Source of the DNA: Qipengyuania sp. ABI-127-1
Lineage (GTDB): Bacteria; Pseudomonadota; Alphaproteobacteria; Sphingomonadales; Sphingomonadaceae
DNA: 64,000 nucleotides
Direction of reading: 5' to 3'
NCBI GenBank assembly: GCA_022953095.1
Contig: JALJCR010000001.1
Coordinates: 1-64,000, forward strand
Part shown: positions 8,689-18,094 of the stretch, piece after piece
Layout of the letters: each line of letters begins with the position of its first letter
Numbering within the stretch: position 1 is the first letter of the stretch
Made by a program: the position numbers and the translations under genes
Notes under the pieces: generated by a model
Seen by the model: only the letters and a program-made list of their open reading frames with translations
Databases searched by the model: none
Told to the model about the DNA's origin: nothing

Positions 8689-9843
8689 ATGCCCGCAACC
8701 ACAAGCCTTTCGCCGGACCAGGCCGCCGCGCTGTTCGACCTGCCGAGACCGGCAGCCGAATGCCGTATCGTCGTCGCTATGTCGGGCGGCGTCGACAGCT
8801 CGGTCGTCGCCGCGCTCGCCGCGCGTACGGGCGCCGAGGTGATCGGTATTACCCTGCAGCTTTATGATTACGGCGCCGCGACGGGGCGCAAGGGCGCCTG
8901 TTGCGCGGGCGACGACATACGCGATGCGCGCGCAGTGGCCGAACGGCTCGGTATAGCGCACTATGTGCACGATCACGAAAGCGCTTTCCGCGAGGAAGTG
9001 GTCGAGACCTTTGCCGACGATTACCTTGCCGGGCGCACACCGGTACCCTGTATCCGCTGCAACATGGGACCCAAATTCACCGATCTCCTGGATATGGCGC
9101 GTGAATTGGGCGCCGACTGTCTTGCGACGGGCCACTATGTTCGCCGGGTGATGGGATCGGCCGGACCGGAACTGCACCGCGCCGCCGATCCGGCGCGCGA
9201 CCAGTCCTATTTCCTGTATGCCACCACCGAAGAGCAGCTCGATTTCCTGCGCTTTCCGCTCGGCGGAATGCCCAAGGACGAGGTGCGCGAACTGGCCGAA
9301 GCGGCGGGCCTGCGCAATGCCGCGAAGCCAGACAGTCAGGACATCTGCTTCGTGCCCGACGGCGATTATGCGAAGATCGTCAAGAAGATGCGTCCCGAGG
9401 GCGGTCGTCCCGGTGCCATCGTCCATGCCGCCACCGGCGAGACACTCGGCCAGCACAAGGGGGTGATCCACTATACCGTCGGCCAGCGACGCGGGCTCGA
9501 GATCGGGGGGCAGCCCGAACCGCTCTATGTGGTGGGCATCGATGCCGAAAGCGCGCAGGTCCGGGTCGGTCCCAAGCGAATGCTGGCAGTTACCGCCGCG
9601 CGGATCATCGAAACCAACCGGATCGGTCCGCTGCCAGACGTTCCGCTGACCGCCAAGGTCCGCAGCCTGGCGAAGCCAGTCCCGATCGCGCTCGACGGGC
9701 CGCTTGGCCTGGGCGAATCCACGACCATCCACTTCGAAACGCCCGAATTCGGCGTTGCGCCGGGACAGGCCGCTGTCATCTATGCGGGCGACCGGGTTGT
9801 CGGTGGGGGCTGGATCGAATCGACCAGCCGGGTCGCCGCCTAA
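8689..9843 (+). CDS. mnmA: tRNA-specific 2-thiouridylase MnmA
   Basis: MnmA uses ATP and a persulfide relay to put the 2-thio group on U34 of tRNA Lys, Glu and Gln. The PP-loop SGGVDSS is at residues 32-38. The catalytic cysteine pair is seen in TPVPCIRCN and in [13 protein letters not shown]. The binding region [17 protein letters not shown] and a C-terminal beta-barrel follow. Start ATG 8689 ([11 protein letters not shown]) is preferred; an in-frame GTG at 8674 would add five residues, and neither has a clear ribosome binding site. Its stop overlaps the stop of the next, convergent gene. Confidence 0.95.
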   Translation: MPATTSLSPDQAAALFDLPRPAAECRIVVAMSGGVDSSVVAALAARTGAEVIGITLQLYDYGAATGRKGACCAGDDIRDARAVAERLGIAHYVHDHESAFREEVVETFADDYLAGRTPVPCIRCNMGPKFTDLLDMARELGADCLATGHYVRRVMGSAGPELHRAADPARDQSYFLYATTEEQLDFLRFPLGGMPKDEVRELAEAAGLRNAAKPDSQDICFVPDGDYAKIVKKMRPEGGRPGAIVHAATGETLGQHKGVIHYTVGQRRGLEIGGQPEPLYVVGIDAESAQVRVGPKRMLAVTAARIIETNRIGPLPDVPLTAKVRSLAKPVPIALDGPLGLGESTTIHFETPEFGVAPGQAAVIYAGDRVVGGGWIESTSRVAA

Positions 9844-10184
9844 CCCTTCCACTCCTGCAGGACGCACCCATAGCCTTCACGGTAGCTGGCCGTGTCCGAG
9901 GCGATGAAGGGAATCGAGGCGGTCACACTCTTGGACGCCGCATCTTCGCTTAGCGAGATGAGTTCCATTCCCTCCAGCTTGTCCTTCGCACAATCGTCCA
10001 TGCTGCGTCCGGCCACGAAACGGCACGAGCAGGCGACTCGCGCGGCATAGGCGGAGCCGACGCCGCCGGTCTTGCGAAGGCCGTCACCCCACGCGAGCCA
10101 GGCAGCTCCGAGGAGCACCGCCACAAGGAGGATCAGCCACAACCAGAGACGCGACTTGCGGGAGCGTGTTTTCGCCGTTGCCAA
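9840..10184 (-). CDS. Single-pass membrane protein with Cys-rich exported domain, unknown function
   Basis: A 114-residue protein with a basic N-terminus, one membrane anchor (about 13-33, [20 protein letters not shown]) and an exported domain with four cysteines ([23 protein letters not shown]). I recall such segments in sphingomonads next to or fused with serine hydrolases of the class C beta-lactamase fold. Here it is divergent from such a gene, with only 32 bp between the starts. Its TAG overlaps the mnmA TAA on the other strand. No function is known. Confidence 0.7.
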   Translation of the reverse strand: MATAKTRSRKSRLWLWLILLVAVLLGAAWLAWGDGLRKTGGVGSAYAARVACSCRFVAGRSMDDCAKDKLEGMELISLSEDAASKSVTASIPFIASDTASYREGYGCVLQEWKG

Positions 10185-10216
10185 GCGGGATTCCTTCGTG
10201 CGAGTGACGCGGGGTC

Positions 10217-11347
10217 ATGACCACGCGGACCGCCCCCCTTATCGCGCTTGCCCTCGCCACCTCAACCCTTGCGGCATGCGGTTCTCCCGGACCGGTGGAA
10301 GAACCCCCGCTGAGCGAGGAAGCGCTGGCGGCGGTCACTCAGAGCCCGGGTGCGCCTACGCGGCCGCTGGCACGCGCGGCGGACGATCTCTTCACGCTCG
10401 ACGGGCTTGGCGAGACCCGCGCCCTGATCGTCTATCACGGCGGCAAACTTGCGGTGGAGCGTTACGCTCCGGGCTATGACGAGACCACCCGCTTCGTCAG
10501 TTGGTCGATGGCCAAAACGGTCACCGCCGTGATGATCGGCATGCTGGTCGCGGACGGCCAATTGCGGCTCGATGCGCCCGCCCCCGTCCCGCGCTGGCAG
10601 CGCACCGGTGATCCGCGTGCCGAAATCACCTTGCGCCACCTGCTCCAGATGCGCGCCGGCCTCGAACACACCGAGGCGGGCGACCCGCCCTATGAAAGCG
10701 GCGAGGTGCGCATGCTGTTTCTCGACGGGCGCGACGATATGGCCGATTACGCCACAGCCCAGCCGCTCGAAGCCGAGCCGGGCGAACGGTTCGAATACTC
10801 CTCCAACACCACCGTTATTCTTGCCGATATTGCCGCACGCGCGCTGACCGACAGCAAAGACCGGGATGAACGCCGCAAGGCCGTGGCCGACTATCTCGAA
10901 GCGCGCCTCTTCGCTCCGCTGGGCATGGCAAGCGCGGTGCCCGAATTCGACCGGGCGGGCACGCTGATCGGCGGGAGCCTGATCCACGCCACGGCACGCG
11001 ACTGGGCCAAGCTCGGCGAGCTGTTGCGCAACAAGGGCTCGTATCGCGGCGAACAACTGGTTCCCCGCCAATGGGTCGATGAAATGATCGAGCCGAGCCC
11101 CAGAAGCCCGCATTATGGCCTTCAGACCTGGCTCAACCGCCCTCTGCCCGAGGGCGAAGAACACCCGCTGTTCCCCGACCGCGCGCCGCACAGCGCCTTT
11201 TCGTTGATCGGCCATATGGGCCAATACGTCTTCGTATCGCCGACGCAGAAGCTCACCGTGGTACGGCTTGGCCATTCGAACCGGGAGGAACGGATCGCGA
11301 TGCTTCGGCAGCTTGCCGACGTGATCGAACTCTATCCGGAAACCTAG
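10217..11347 (+). CDS. Serine hydrolase lipoprotein, class C beta-lactamase fold
   Basis: A 376-residue exported lipoprotein: the signal peptide ends in a lipobox (TLAAC, Cys21). The penicillin-binding-type active site is complete: S97-M-A-K100 in SWSMAKT is the SxxK motif, and YSSN is the YxN motif. The C-terminal part (LIGHMGQYVFVSP, LTVVRLGH) contains the HxG-type third motif. Relatives are annotated as beta-lactamase, 6-aminohexanoate-dimer hydrolase or esterase, so the substrate is open. The stop TAG shares CTAG with the stop of the convergent phzF-like gene. Confidence 0.88.
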   Translation: MTTRTAPLIALALATSTLAACGSPGPVEEPPLSEEALAAVTQSPGAPTRPLARAADDLFTLDGLGETRALIVYHGGKLAVERYAPGYDETTRFVSWSMAKTVTAVMIGMLVADGQLRLDAPAPVPRWQRTGDPRAEITLRHLLQMRAGLEHTEAGDPPYESGEVRMLFLDGRDDMADYATAQPLEAEPGERFEYSSNTTVILADIAARALTDSKDRDERRKAVADYLEARLFAPLGMASAVPEFDRAGTLIGGSLIHATARDWAKLGELLRNKGSYRGEQLVPRQWVDEMIEPSPRSPHYGLQTWLNRPLPEGEEHPLFPDRAPHSAFSLIGHMGQYVFVSPTQKLTVVRLGHSNREERIAMLRQLADVIELYPET

Positions 11348-12141
11348 GGCAGGTAGAAACTGCCCTCGACCACGGTCACGCAGGATCCGCTGAGCACCGC
11401 CTTTTCGCCTTCGCGGCGGCAGATCGCCTGCCCCCCGCGCCGCGAGGCCTGGAAGGCAGTGAAATCGTCGCGCCCCAGCCGCTGGGTCCAGAAATAGGTC
11501 AGTGCAGCATGGGCAGAGCCGGTGAAGCTATCCTCGTCCACGCCGCCGCCGGGAACGAACACGCGGCTGACCACATCGGTGTCCCGCCCCGGCGCGGTGC
11601 AGATGAACTGATCGTTCCCGAGCGCCCGCAGTCCCCGTAAATCGGGATCGAGCGCGCGCACCCGATCTTCACTGTAGAACAGGTAAATGCTGTAGCGATC
11701 GGGGCTGAGCCAGACCTCCTGCGCCGGCGCGCCGATCAGCGCGACCGCTTCGGCCCATTCGCCCGGTTCGGTGCGGATCAGCGGCAGGGCGAGTTCATAG
11801 CCCGCATCCGCCCGCGACACGTCGAGCAAACCCGCCTTGCGGGTGCGGAACGTCACGCGATCACCGCCATCGCGGGTCAGCAGGACATGCCCGCTGGCCA
11901 ATGTCGCATGGCCGCACAGCCGCACTTCCTCGGCAGGGGTGAACCAGCGCAGTTCCCAATCGGCCGCACCGCTCTTGTCGCGAACCACAAAGGCGGTTTC
12001 GGCGAAGTTGTTCTCCTCGGCAATGGCCAGCAAAGTGGCGTCATCGAGCCAATCTTCCAGCGGCATGACCGCTGCCTGGTTTCCGGCGAAAGGCCGGTCG
12101 GCGAAGGCATCGACATGCCAGTATGGTAGCGCGCGCATCAT
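11344..12141 (-). CDS. PhzF family isomerase/epimerase-like protein
   Basis: A 265-residue protein of the PhzF fold (two diaminopimelate-epimerase-like domains). Family signatures are the N-terminal VDAFADRPFAGNQAAV, EENNFAETAFV with the catalytic Glu, LRWFTPAEEVRLCGHATLASG, and the C-terminal DEDSFTGSAHAAL. Only one family member has an established role in phenazine synthesis, and no phenazine genes are near, so the reaction is unknown. It is the last gene of the pdxH-transporter-phzF leftward operon; its ATG overlaps the stop of the transporter gene by 4 bp. Confidence 0.9.
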   Translation of the reverse strand: MMRALPYWHVDAFADRPFAGNQAAVMPLEDWLDDATLLAIAEENNFAETAFVVRDKSGAADWELRWFTPAEEVRLCGHATLASGHVLLTRDGGDRVTFRTRKAGLLDVSRADAGYELALPLIRTEPGEWAEAVALIGAPAQEVWLSPDRYSIYLFYSEDRVRALDPDLRGLRALGNDQFICTAPGRDTDVVSRVFVPGGGVDEDSFTGSAHAALTYFWTQRLGRDDFTAFQASRRGGQAICRREGEKAVLSGSCVTVVEGSFYLP

Positions 12142-13079
12142 GCGTCCTTCTCCAGCTTGGCGAACTCGTTTTCCTCGACCAGTGGATTGTCGGGCTCGTC
12201 GACATGCCCTTCGGGGTCGATATGAATGAGCAGCTCCATACAGGGGAATCTGCAGCAGAGATCCGCTTCCACCTTCTCGATTATGTCGTGCGCTTGCTCG
12301 ATCGTCATGTCTGGCGGCAGATCGACATGGAACTGGGCGAAATCACGGTTGCCGCTGGTGCGTGTGCGCAGATCGTGAAGCTTCGACAGTTCGGGATGCG
12401 CGGCTGCCGCCTCGATGAAAGCCAACCGCTTTTCTTCGGGCCATTCGCGGTCCATCAGATCGTCGACCGCTTCGCTCATCCCACGCCACGCGCCCCGTGC
12501 AAGCCATGCGGCAATAGCCAGGCCGAAGAGCGGATCGGCGATCCCGAAGCCAAGATACTGGTCGAGTACCAGAGCCGCGATGACGGCCAGGTTGAGGAAC
12601 AGATCCGATTTGTAATGCAGGTGATCGGTCTGGATCGCGAGGCTTCGCGTCCGGTTCATCACATAGCGCTGCCATCCGAGCAGGGCGAAGGTCAGCGCGA
12701 TGGCGATCAGGGAAACGGCAATCCCTTCCCCGGCCGCGGCGGTCTCGCCCTGCCCGGCAAGCTGCATGATCGCCCGTACCGCGATGCCGAAAGCCGACAG
12801 CGCGATGAGCATGACCTGGAAGATCGCTGCCAGCGCCTCGGCCTTGCCATGGCCGAAGCGATGATCTTCATCGGCTGGGCGGGAGGCGATCCACACCCCG
12901 GTAAGCGTCGCCAGGCTGGCGATGAGATCCAGCGCCGAATCGGCGAGACTGCCGAGCATGGCGGTCGACCCGGTGCGCCAGCTGGCCCAGGTCTTCAGCG
13001 CGACCAGAACCAGTGCGACCGAGATCGAGGCCATGGCCGCCGATCGGGCAAGGAAGGCGCGGTTATCGCTCACGGATAC
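12138..13079 (-). CDS. Cation diffusion facilitator family transporter (FieF-like)
   Basis: An inner-membrane cation/proton antiporter of the CDF family, about 313 residues with six helices. The TM2 metal motif LADSALDLIAS (DxxxD), the loop DEDHRFGHGKAEALAA, the TM5 IADPLFGLAIAAW and the cytoplasmic C-terminal domain (ISDxH-type, FHVDLPPDMTIEQAHDIIEKVE) are present. I chose GTG 13077-13079 because it overlaps the pdxH TGA (GTGA); an in-frame ATG at 13095-13097 would add six residues and enlarge the overlap to 28 bp. The metal (Zn, Fe or another) cannot be read from sequence. Confidence 0.93.
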   Translation of the reverse strand, partial: VSVSDNRAFLARSAAMASISVALVLVALKTWASWRTGSTAMLGSLADSALDLIASLATLTGVWIASRPADEDHRFGHGKAEALAAIFQVMLIALSAFGIAVRAIMQLAGQGETAAAGEGIAVSLIAIALTFALLGWQRYVMNRTRSLAIQTDHLHYKSDLFLNLAVIAALVLDQYLGFGIADPLFGLAIAAWLARGAWRGMSEAVDDLMDREWPEEKRLAFIEAAAAHPELSKLHDLRTRTSGNRDFAQFHVDLPPDMTIEQAHDIIEKVEADLCCRFPCMELLIHIDPEGHVDEPDNPLVEENEFAKLEKDA

Positions 13080-13678
13080 AGCAGAGTGTTGGTCCACAGG
13101 TCATTCGCGTCATCACGGGTAAACAATCGGCGGTCGTGAAGGCGATACTGTCGATCCCGCCAGAATTCGATCCGGCGCGGGCTCAGGCGGAACCCCGTCC
13201 AGTGCGGGGGACGCGGAATATCGCCCTCGGGATAACGTGCCTCGATCGCTGCGACCCGATCCAGATAGACCTGGCGGTCGGGCAGTGGGCGCGACTGGTC
13301 GCTGGCTGCGGATCCGATCTGCGAAACACGCGGGCGCGAATGGAAATAGGCGTCAGCCTCGGCTTCGGTCACTTCATCGAGCGGGCCTTCGATGCGAACC
13401 TGGCGGCGTAGGCTCTTCCAGTGGAACAGCAAAGCAGCACGCCTATTGGCAAGGATCTGCTCTCCCTTGCGGCTTTCCGTATTGGTATAGAAGACGAACC
13501 CGTCGCTACCATGACCCTTCAACAGCACCATGCGGACCGACGGGAAGCCATCGTCAGACGCTGTTGCCAGCGCCATCGCATTCGGGTCGTTGGGTTCGCT
13601 CTCCTTCGCTTCGGCAAACCAGACTTCGAACAGGGCGAAAGGGTCGCTTTGCGGGATGGCGCTTTCATCGTTCTGCAT
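13070..13678 (-). CDS. pdxH: Pyridoxamine 5'-phosphate oxidase
   Basis: PdxH oxidises pyridoxine or pyridoxamine 5'-phosphate to pyridoxal 5'-phosphate with FMN and oxygen. Visible signatures are PSVRMVLLKG, FVFYTNTESRKGEQ, AALLFHWKSLRRQVRIEG, SRPRVSQIGSAASDQS and the C-terminal FRLSPRRIEFWRDRQYRLHDR. Start ATG 13678 (MQNDESAIP) has AGGA at a usable distance; an in-frame ATG at 13705 would add nine residues. It is the first gene of the operon with the CDF transporter and the PhzF-like protein. Confidence 0.94.
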   Translation of the reverse strand: MQNDESAIPQSDPFALFEVWFAEAKESEPNDPNAMALATASDDGFPSVRMVLLKGHGSDGFVFYTNTESRKGEQILANRRAALLFHWKSLRRQVRIEGPLDEVTEAEADAYFHSRPRVSQIGSAASDQSRPLPDRQVYLDRVAAIEARYPEGDIPRPPHWTGFRLSPRRIEFWRDRQYRLHDRRLFTRDDANDLWTNTLLYP

Positions 13679-13873
13679 CGGGACAGATCCTACAGAATGG
13701 AACATTTGGACTACAGTTCAGGAGCAAAACACGTCGAGGCCCGTTCTTGCTCCGGAATCCGCTGCGAGCGGGGAAGGTTTACCGTCAATGCGAAGGCCCC
13801 TATCGCCAAACAGTCTCCCAGGAAACCGCTCACGCTTGCGTAGCCGCGCTGTGATGCCTAGCTAACACGCCAA

Positions 13874-14833
13874 ATGACCATGAACACATCCGATCCCTAC
13901 ACCACACTTGGCGTTGCGCGCGGAGCGTCCGAAAAGGACATCAAGAGCGCCTATCGCAAGCTCGCCAAGGAACTTCATCCCGACCGCAACAAGGACAATC
14001 CCAAAGCGGCCGAGCGCTTCAGCCAGGTCACCAACGCCTACGACCTGTTGTCCGACAAGGACAAGCGCGCGCAATTCGATCGCGGCGAAATCGATGCCGA
14101 TGGCAATCCCGCCAACCCCTTTGCCGGCATGGGGGGCGGAGGCGGCTTCCGGCCGAACGGCGGCCAACACGGCTTCCGGGCGGAGGATTTTCAAGGCTTC
14201 GGTAATGATCAAGTCGATTTGGGCGATATTTTCGAAGGCCTGTTCGGCGGCCGCGGCCCGCGCGGCGGAGGCAGCCCCTTCGGCGGAGCGCAACAACACC
14301 GTCCGCCGCCACGGAAAGGGGCCGATATCGCCTATAAGCTCCGGGTGCCCTTCGTGGATGCCGCCACGCTCAAGACGCAGCGCATCACATTGTCCGATGG
14401 CAAGACGGTCGACCTGAAATTGCCGAAGGGTGTCGAAACCGGCACGCAAATGCGCCTTAAAGGCAAGGGCGAACAAGGCCCTGGCGGCGCGGGTGACGGG
14501 CTGGTGACGATCGCGATCGACCGACACAAACTCTACAGGCGCGACGGCGACGACGTGCGGTTCGACCTGCCGATCACCTTGGATGAAGCAGTGAACGGCG
14601 GCAAGGTGCGCGTACCCACGGTCGATGGTCCGGTTATGATGACAATCAAGCCCGGCACGCATGGCGGCACTGTCCTCCGCCTCAAGGGCAAGGGGTTCAC
14701 GCGCAAGAATGGCACGCGCGGAGACCAGTTGGTGACGCTCGAGATACAATTGCCGGATAATCTGGACGAACTTGCCAAGCGGCTCGAGGGGTGGAAGGAC
14801 ACCAGCGATCCGCGGAGCAAGCTAGGGGTCTAG
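13874..14833 (+). CDS. DnaJ-class co-chaperone (CbpA type)
   Basis: A 319-residue J-domain protein. The J domain occupies about residues 8-75 with the HPD tripeptide at 35-37, followed by a Gly/Phe-rich linker (about 80-145) and the two C-terminal beta-sandwich substrate-binding domains ([41 protein letters not shown]). The four-repeat zinc finger of true DnaJ is absent, which makes it CbpA-like. It should stimulate DnaK ATPase. It heads a rightward operon with a YihY protein and fabI; no dnaK is nearby. Confidence 0.93.
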   Translation: MTMNTSDPYTTLGVARGASEKDIKSAYRKLAKELHPDRNKDNPKAAERFSQVTNAYDLLSDKDKRAQFDRGEIDADGNPANPFAGMGGGGGFRPNGGQHGFRAEDFQGFGNDQVDLGDIFEGLFGGRGPRGGGSPFGGAQQHRPPPRKGADIAYKLRVPFVDAATLKTQRITLSDGKTVDLKLPKGVETGTQMRLKGKGEQGPGGAGDGLVTIAIDRHKLYRRDGDDVRFDLPITLDEAVNGGKVRVPTVDGPVMMTIKPGTHGGTVLRLKGKGFTRKNGTRGDQLVTLEIQLPDNLDELAKRLEGWKDTSDPRSKLGV

Positions 14834-14836
14834 CCC

Positions 14837-15853
14837 TTGTCGCCAAAACCAATTCCGGAAAGTCAGGAGCGCGAGATCCAGTCGCTGTCTCCCGAGCAAC
14901 GCCGGAAAGAAGCGGGCGATCTCAGGGGACGTATCGAGAACCGTGTAGGCCCCGGTACCCGCGTGTGGGAAGTCGCAAAGCGCACCTTTGTCGGCACCTA
15001 TAATGACGGCTTCATTCACGCCGGGAATCTCGCTTATCTGTCGATGCTCGCGATTTTCCCCTTTTTCATTCTCGGCGCGGCGATCTTTTCCGCCTTTGGG
15101 GAGGAAGCGGAACGCGCGGCGACGATAAACGCGGTCCTCTTCGCCCTCCCGCCCATGGTCGGCAATGTCATCGAGCCGGTCGCGCGCGACGTGATCGAGG
15201 CGCGCAGCGGCTGGCTGCTGTGGGTCGGCGCGCTGATCGGGTTGTGGACCGTAGGCAGCCTGGTGGAAACCATCCGCGATATCCTGCGCCGCGCCTATGG
15301 CACGCAGGCGACGCATGCATTCTGGAAATACCGGCTGCTGTCCTCCGGCGTGATTCTGGCGGCGGTATTCCTTCTCCTCCTGAGCCTGATCGCGCAATTC
15401 CTCATCGGCACCACGCAGGAAGTCATCGAAGCCTATTTCCCCCAGCTGGTAGACAGGGTGGTGGCGCTGCGCCTGTCGCGCATTGTGCCTTCGCTCGGCC
15501 TGTTCGGCTCGCTCTACCTGATCTTCTACTCGCTCACCCCGTCGAAGTACCGGCGCAAGCGGTACCCCAAATGGCCGGGTGTATTGCTGACCACCGTCTG
15601 GTGGATTTCGGTAACGACGATAATGCCCACGGTGCTGCGCAATTTCTTCGCCTACGATCTCACCTATGGCGGATTGGCGGGTGTGATGATCGCGCTGTTC
15701 TTTTTCTGGCTTGTCGGGCTCGGGGTGGTTATCGGCGCGGAACTGAATGCCGCGCTGGCCGAAACGCCGGAAGAGAAACTGGCCGAGGAAACCGACGAAG
15801 GGCGCAGGGCAGCGCTGGCAAGGGAAATGGAAGAAGAGGAGCACGCCGGATGA
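14837..15853 (+). CDS. YihY/BrkB family inner membrane protein
   Basis: A 338-residue member of the YihY/BrkB (formerly, and wrongly, RNase BN) family with six predicted helices. Typical motifs are HAGNLAYLSMLAIFPFFILGAAIF, GLWTVGSLVETIRDILRRAYG, PSLGLFGSLYLIFYSLTPSK and YGGLAGVMIALFFFWLVGLGVVIGAELNA. The start is TTG 14837, three bases after the dnaJ-like stop, with AGGGG about 8 bp upstream. Its TGA overlaps the fabI ATG (ATGA, 15850-15853). The substrate of the family is unknown. A second paralogue lies at 47357-48145. Confidence 0.9.
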   Translation: MSPKPIPESQEREIQSLSPEQRRKEAGDLRGRIENRVGPGTRVWEVAKRTFVGTYNDGFIHAGNLAYLSMLAIFPFFILGAAIFSAFGEEAERAATINAVLFALPPMVGNVIEPVARDVIEARSGWLLWVGALIGLWTVGSLVETIRDILRRAYGTQATHAFWKYRLLSSGVILAAVFLLLLSLIAQFLIGTTQEVIEAYFPQLVDRVVALRLSRIVPSLGLFGSLYLIFYSLTPSKYRRKRYPKWPGVLLTTVWWISVTTIMPTVLRNFFAYDLTYGGLAGVMIALFFFWLVGLGVVIGAELNAALAETPEEKLAEETDEGRRAALAREMEEEEHAG

Positions 15854-16659
15854 GCGGGTTGATGGCAGGAAAGCGCGGGCTGATCATGGGGCTCGCCAAT
15901 GACAAGTCTCTGGCCTGGGGCATCGCGCAGCAGCTTGCCCGGCACGGGGCGGAGCTGGCGTTCTCCTATCAGGGCGAAGCGCTCAAGAAGCGCGTCGGGC
16001 CATTGGCGGAAAAGCTCGGGAGCGATTTCCTGATCGAATGCGACGTGTCCGATATGGCGGCACTCGATACCGCCTTCGACACGCTCAGACAGCGCTGGGA
16101 AACGATCGATTTCGTCGTTCACGCCATCGGTTTTTCGGACAAAAACGAGCTGCGCGGGAAATATGTCGATACCAGCCTCGACAATTTCCTGATGACGATG
16201 AACATCTCCGCCTATTCGCTGGTCGCGGTGGCGCAGCGCGCGGCGGCCATGATGCCCGATGGCGGATCGATCCTGACCCTGACCTATTACGGCGCGGAAA
16301 AGGTCATTCCGCATTACAACGTCATGGGTGTGGCCAAGGCTGCGCTGGAAACCAGCGTGAAATATCTCGCCAACGACCTTGGGCCGCAGAATATCCGCGT
16401 CAATGCTCTCAGCGCGGGTCCGGTCAAGACCTTGGCCGCGAGCGGCATCGGCGATTTCCGCTATATTCTGAAATGGAACGAGCTGAATTCGCCCCTGCGG
16501 CGGAATATCACGATCGACGATGTCGGTGGGTCGGGCCTGTATTTCCTGTCCGACCTGTCATCGGGCGTGACCGGCGAGACGCACCATGTCGATGCAGGCT
16601 ATCATGTTGTCGGCATGAAGCAGGAGGACGCGCCGGATATCGCGCTCGACAAGGGCTGA
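15850..16659 (+). CDS. fabI: Enoyl-ACP reductase FabI
   Basis: FabI catalyses the last step of each fatty-acid elongation cycle, NADH-dependent reduction of trans-2-enoyl-ACP. The 269-residue protein has the nucleotide-binding start KRGLIMGLANDKSLAWGIA, the HAIGFSD loop, and the catalytic Tyr156 and Lys163 in HYNVMGVAK with Tyr146 nearby, all at E. coli FabI positions. The C-terminal VTGETHHVDAGYHVVGM is typical. The start overlaps the YihY stop by 4 bp. It ends 13 bp before a palindromic repeat that separates it from the convergent wecC. Confidence 0.96.
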   Translation: MSGLMAGKRGLIMGLANDKSLAWGIAQQLARHGAELAFSYQGEALKKRVGPLAEKLGSDFLIECDVSDMAALDTAFDTLRQRWETIDFVVHAIGFSDKNELRGKYVDTSLDNFLMTMNISAYSLVAVAQRAAAMMPDGGSILTLTYYGAEKVIPHYNVMGVAKAALETSVKYLANDLGPQNIRVNALSAGPVKTLAASGIGDFRYILKWNELNSPLRRNITIDDVGGSGLYFLSDLSSGVTGETHHVDAGYHVVGMKQEDAPDIALDKG

Positions 16660-16672
16660 TTGTCCTCACCAA

Positions 16673-16749
16673 GTCATTGCGAGCATAGCGAAGCAATCCA
16701 GTCCAGACCGTTCTGGATTGCTGCGTGGCCTGCGGCTCCTCGCAATGAC
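16673..16749. repeat. 77-bp palindromic repeat element between convergent genes
   Basis: Perfect 11-bp outer arms GTCATTGCGAG (16673-16683) and CTCGCAATGAC (16739-16749) enclose perfect 10-bp inner arms AGCAATCCAG (16692-16701) and CTGGATTGCT (16713-16722). The whole can fold into one long hairpin. The words match a palindromic repeat I recall as dispersed in many proteobacterial genomes. Only one copy was seen in this window. It lies between the stops of fabI and wecC and could terminate both transcripts. Confidence 0.8.
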
Positions 16750-16760
16750 TGTGAACTGGT

Positions 16761-18026
16761 CTATGCCGCGTCGGGCCAGATCCCGCGCGTATCATAAACG
16801 GCCTTGTCCCGCCGCTCTTCGGGCGGAATGACCTTGAAGACATCGTGATCGACCAGCGTGACGAGTACGCCTGATTCCTCCAGCGCCGTATCGATATCGA
16901 CGAGTTCGGCGCCGGTGCCGTCGAATTCCTTCGGCAATTCGCTCGCATAGGGCTCGACCACCTGAATGCGCGGCCCGAATTCCCGGGCAAGGCCTGCCGC
17001 GACATAGCGCGCCGGGCTCTCGCGAAAGTCGTCGATATTGGCCTTGAATGCCAGGCCCAGGCAGGCGACCTTGGCGTCCGGATTGGCGTCGATCAGCGCT
17101 TTTGCACGGGCGAGAACGTGGTGCATCTTGGCATCGTTGACCTCGCGCGCCTGGCGGATGATCTTCGCTTCTTCGGGCGCACCGTGGACGATGAACCACG
17201 GATCCACCGCGATGCAATGCCCGCCCACGCCCGGGCCGGGCGTCAGAATGTTCACGCGCGGATGCCGATTGGCGAGGCGGATAACCTCCCACACGTCGAG
17301 GCCCTGCTTGTCGGCGATCATCGACAGTTCGTTGGCGAAGGCGATATTCACATCGCGGAACGCGTTTTCGACCAGTTTGGTCATCTCCGCGCTGCGCGCA
17401 TCGGTGGTGACGCATTCACCCTTCACGAACCGCTTGTAGAAGGCGAGCGCCTTCCTCGCGCAGCGCGGCGTGATGCCGCCGATCGATCGATCGTTATGCG
17501 TCAGTTCCTCGAGGATTTTGCCCGGCAAGACGCGCTCGGGACAGTAGGCGAGCGATATGTCCGCCCGATCATGCGTGAGCCCCGGCATAGCGAGATCGGG
17601 ACGCTTTGCCGCGATCGCATCGCGCATCGCCTCGGTCGTGCCGACGGGCGAGGTCGATTCGAGAATCACCGTGTCGCCCTTCTTGAGCACGGCGGCAACC
17701 TTCTCGGCCGCGGCCATGACATAGGAGGTATCGGGCGTGTGATTCCCGTCCTTCACGAAGGGTGTCGGCACCGCGATCACGAAAACATCGGCCGGTGCGA
17801 TCTCGGTCGAGGCTTTGAGCAACCCGCGCTGGACCACCGCCTGCACCAATCCGTCGAGATCGACTTCCTCAATATGTATTTCACCGCGATTGATGGTGTC
17901 GACCACGGTTTGGGTCACGTCGACCCCGTGCACCGGGCAGCCCGCGCGCGCGATGATCGCGGCGGTGGGCAGGCCGATATAACCGAGGCCGATGACGCAG
18001 ACTTCGGGCTTGGTGTCACCACGCAT
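16761..18026 (-). CDS. wecC: UDP-N-acetyl-D-mannosamine dehydrogenase
   Basis: A 421-residue nucleotide-sugar dehydrogenase that oxidises UDP-ManNAc twice with NAD to UDP-ManNAcA. The Rossmann motif VIGLGYIGLPTA is at residues 11-22; ESTSPVGTTEAM, PERVLPGK and the catalytic Cys about 271 in GPGVGGHCIAVDPWF follow, then the C-terminal domain (LGLAFKANIDDFRESPA). The adjacent wecB-type epimerase 68 bp upstream supplies its substrate, which supports WecC over other UDP-sugar dehydrogenases. No further polysaccharide genes are in the window. Confidence 0.92.
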   Translation of the reverse strand: MRGDTKPEVCVIGLGYIGLPTAAIIARAGCPVHGVDVTQTVVDTINRGEIHIEEVDLDGLVQAVVQRGLLKASTEIAPADVFVIAVPTPFVKDGNHTPDTSYVMAAAEKVAAVLKKGDTVILESTSPVGTTEAMRDAIAAKRPDLAMPGLTHDRADISLAYCPERVLPGKILEELTHNDRSIGGITPRCARKALAFYKRFVKGECVTTDARSAEMTKLVENAFRDVNIAFANELSMIADKQGLDVWEVIRLANRHPRVNILTPGPGVGGHCIAVDPWFIVHGAPEEAKIIRQAREVNDAKMHHVLARAKALIDANPDAKVACLGLAFKANIDDFRESPARYVAAGLAREFGPRIQVVEPYASELPKEFDGTGAELVDIDTALEESGVLVTLVDHDVFKVIPPEERRDKAVYDTRGIWPDAA

Positions 18027-18094
18027 GAATGTGTTTCCCTGAACCTTTGCCAGGCGGGTCTAGCGCCTGTCGGTAAATTTTACAGTAACGACGA

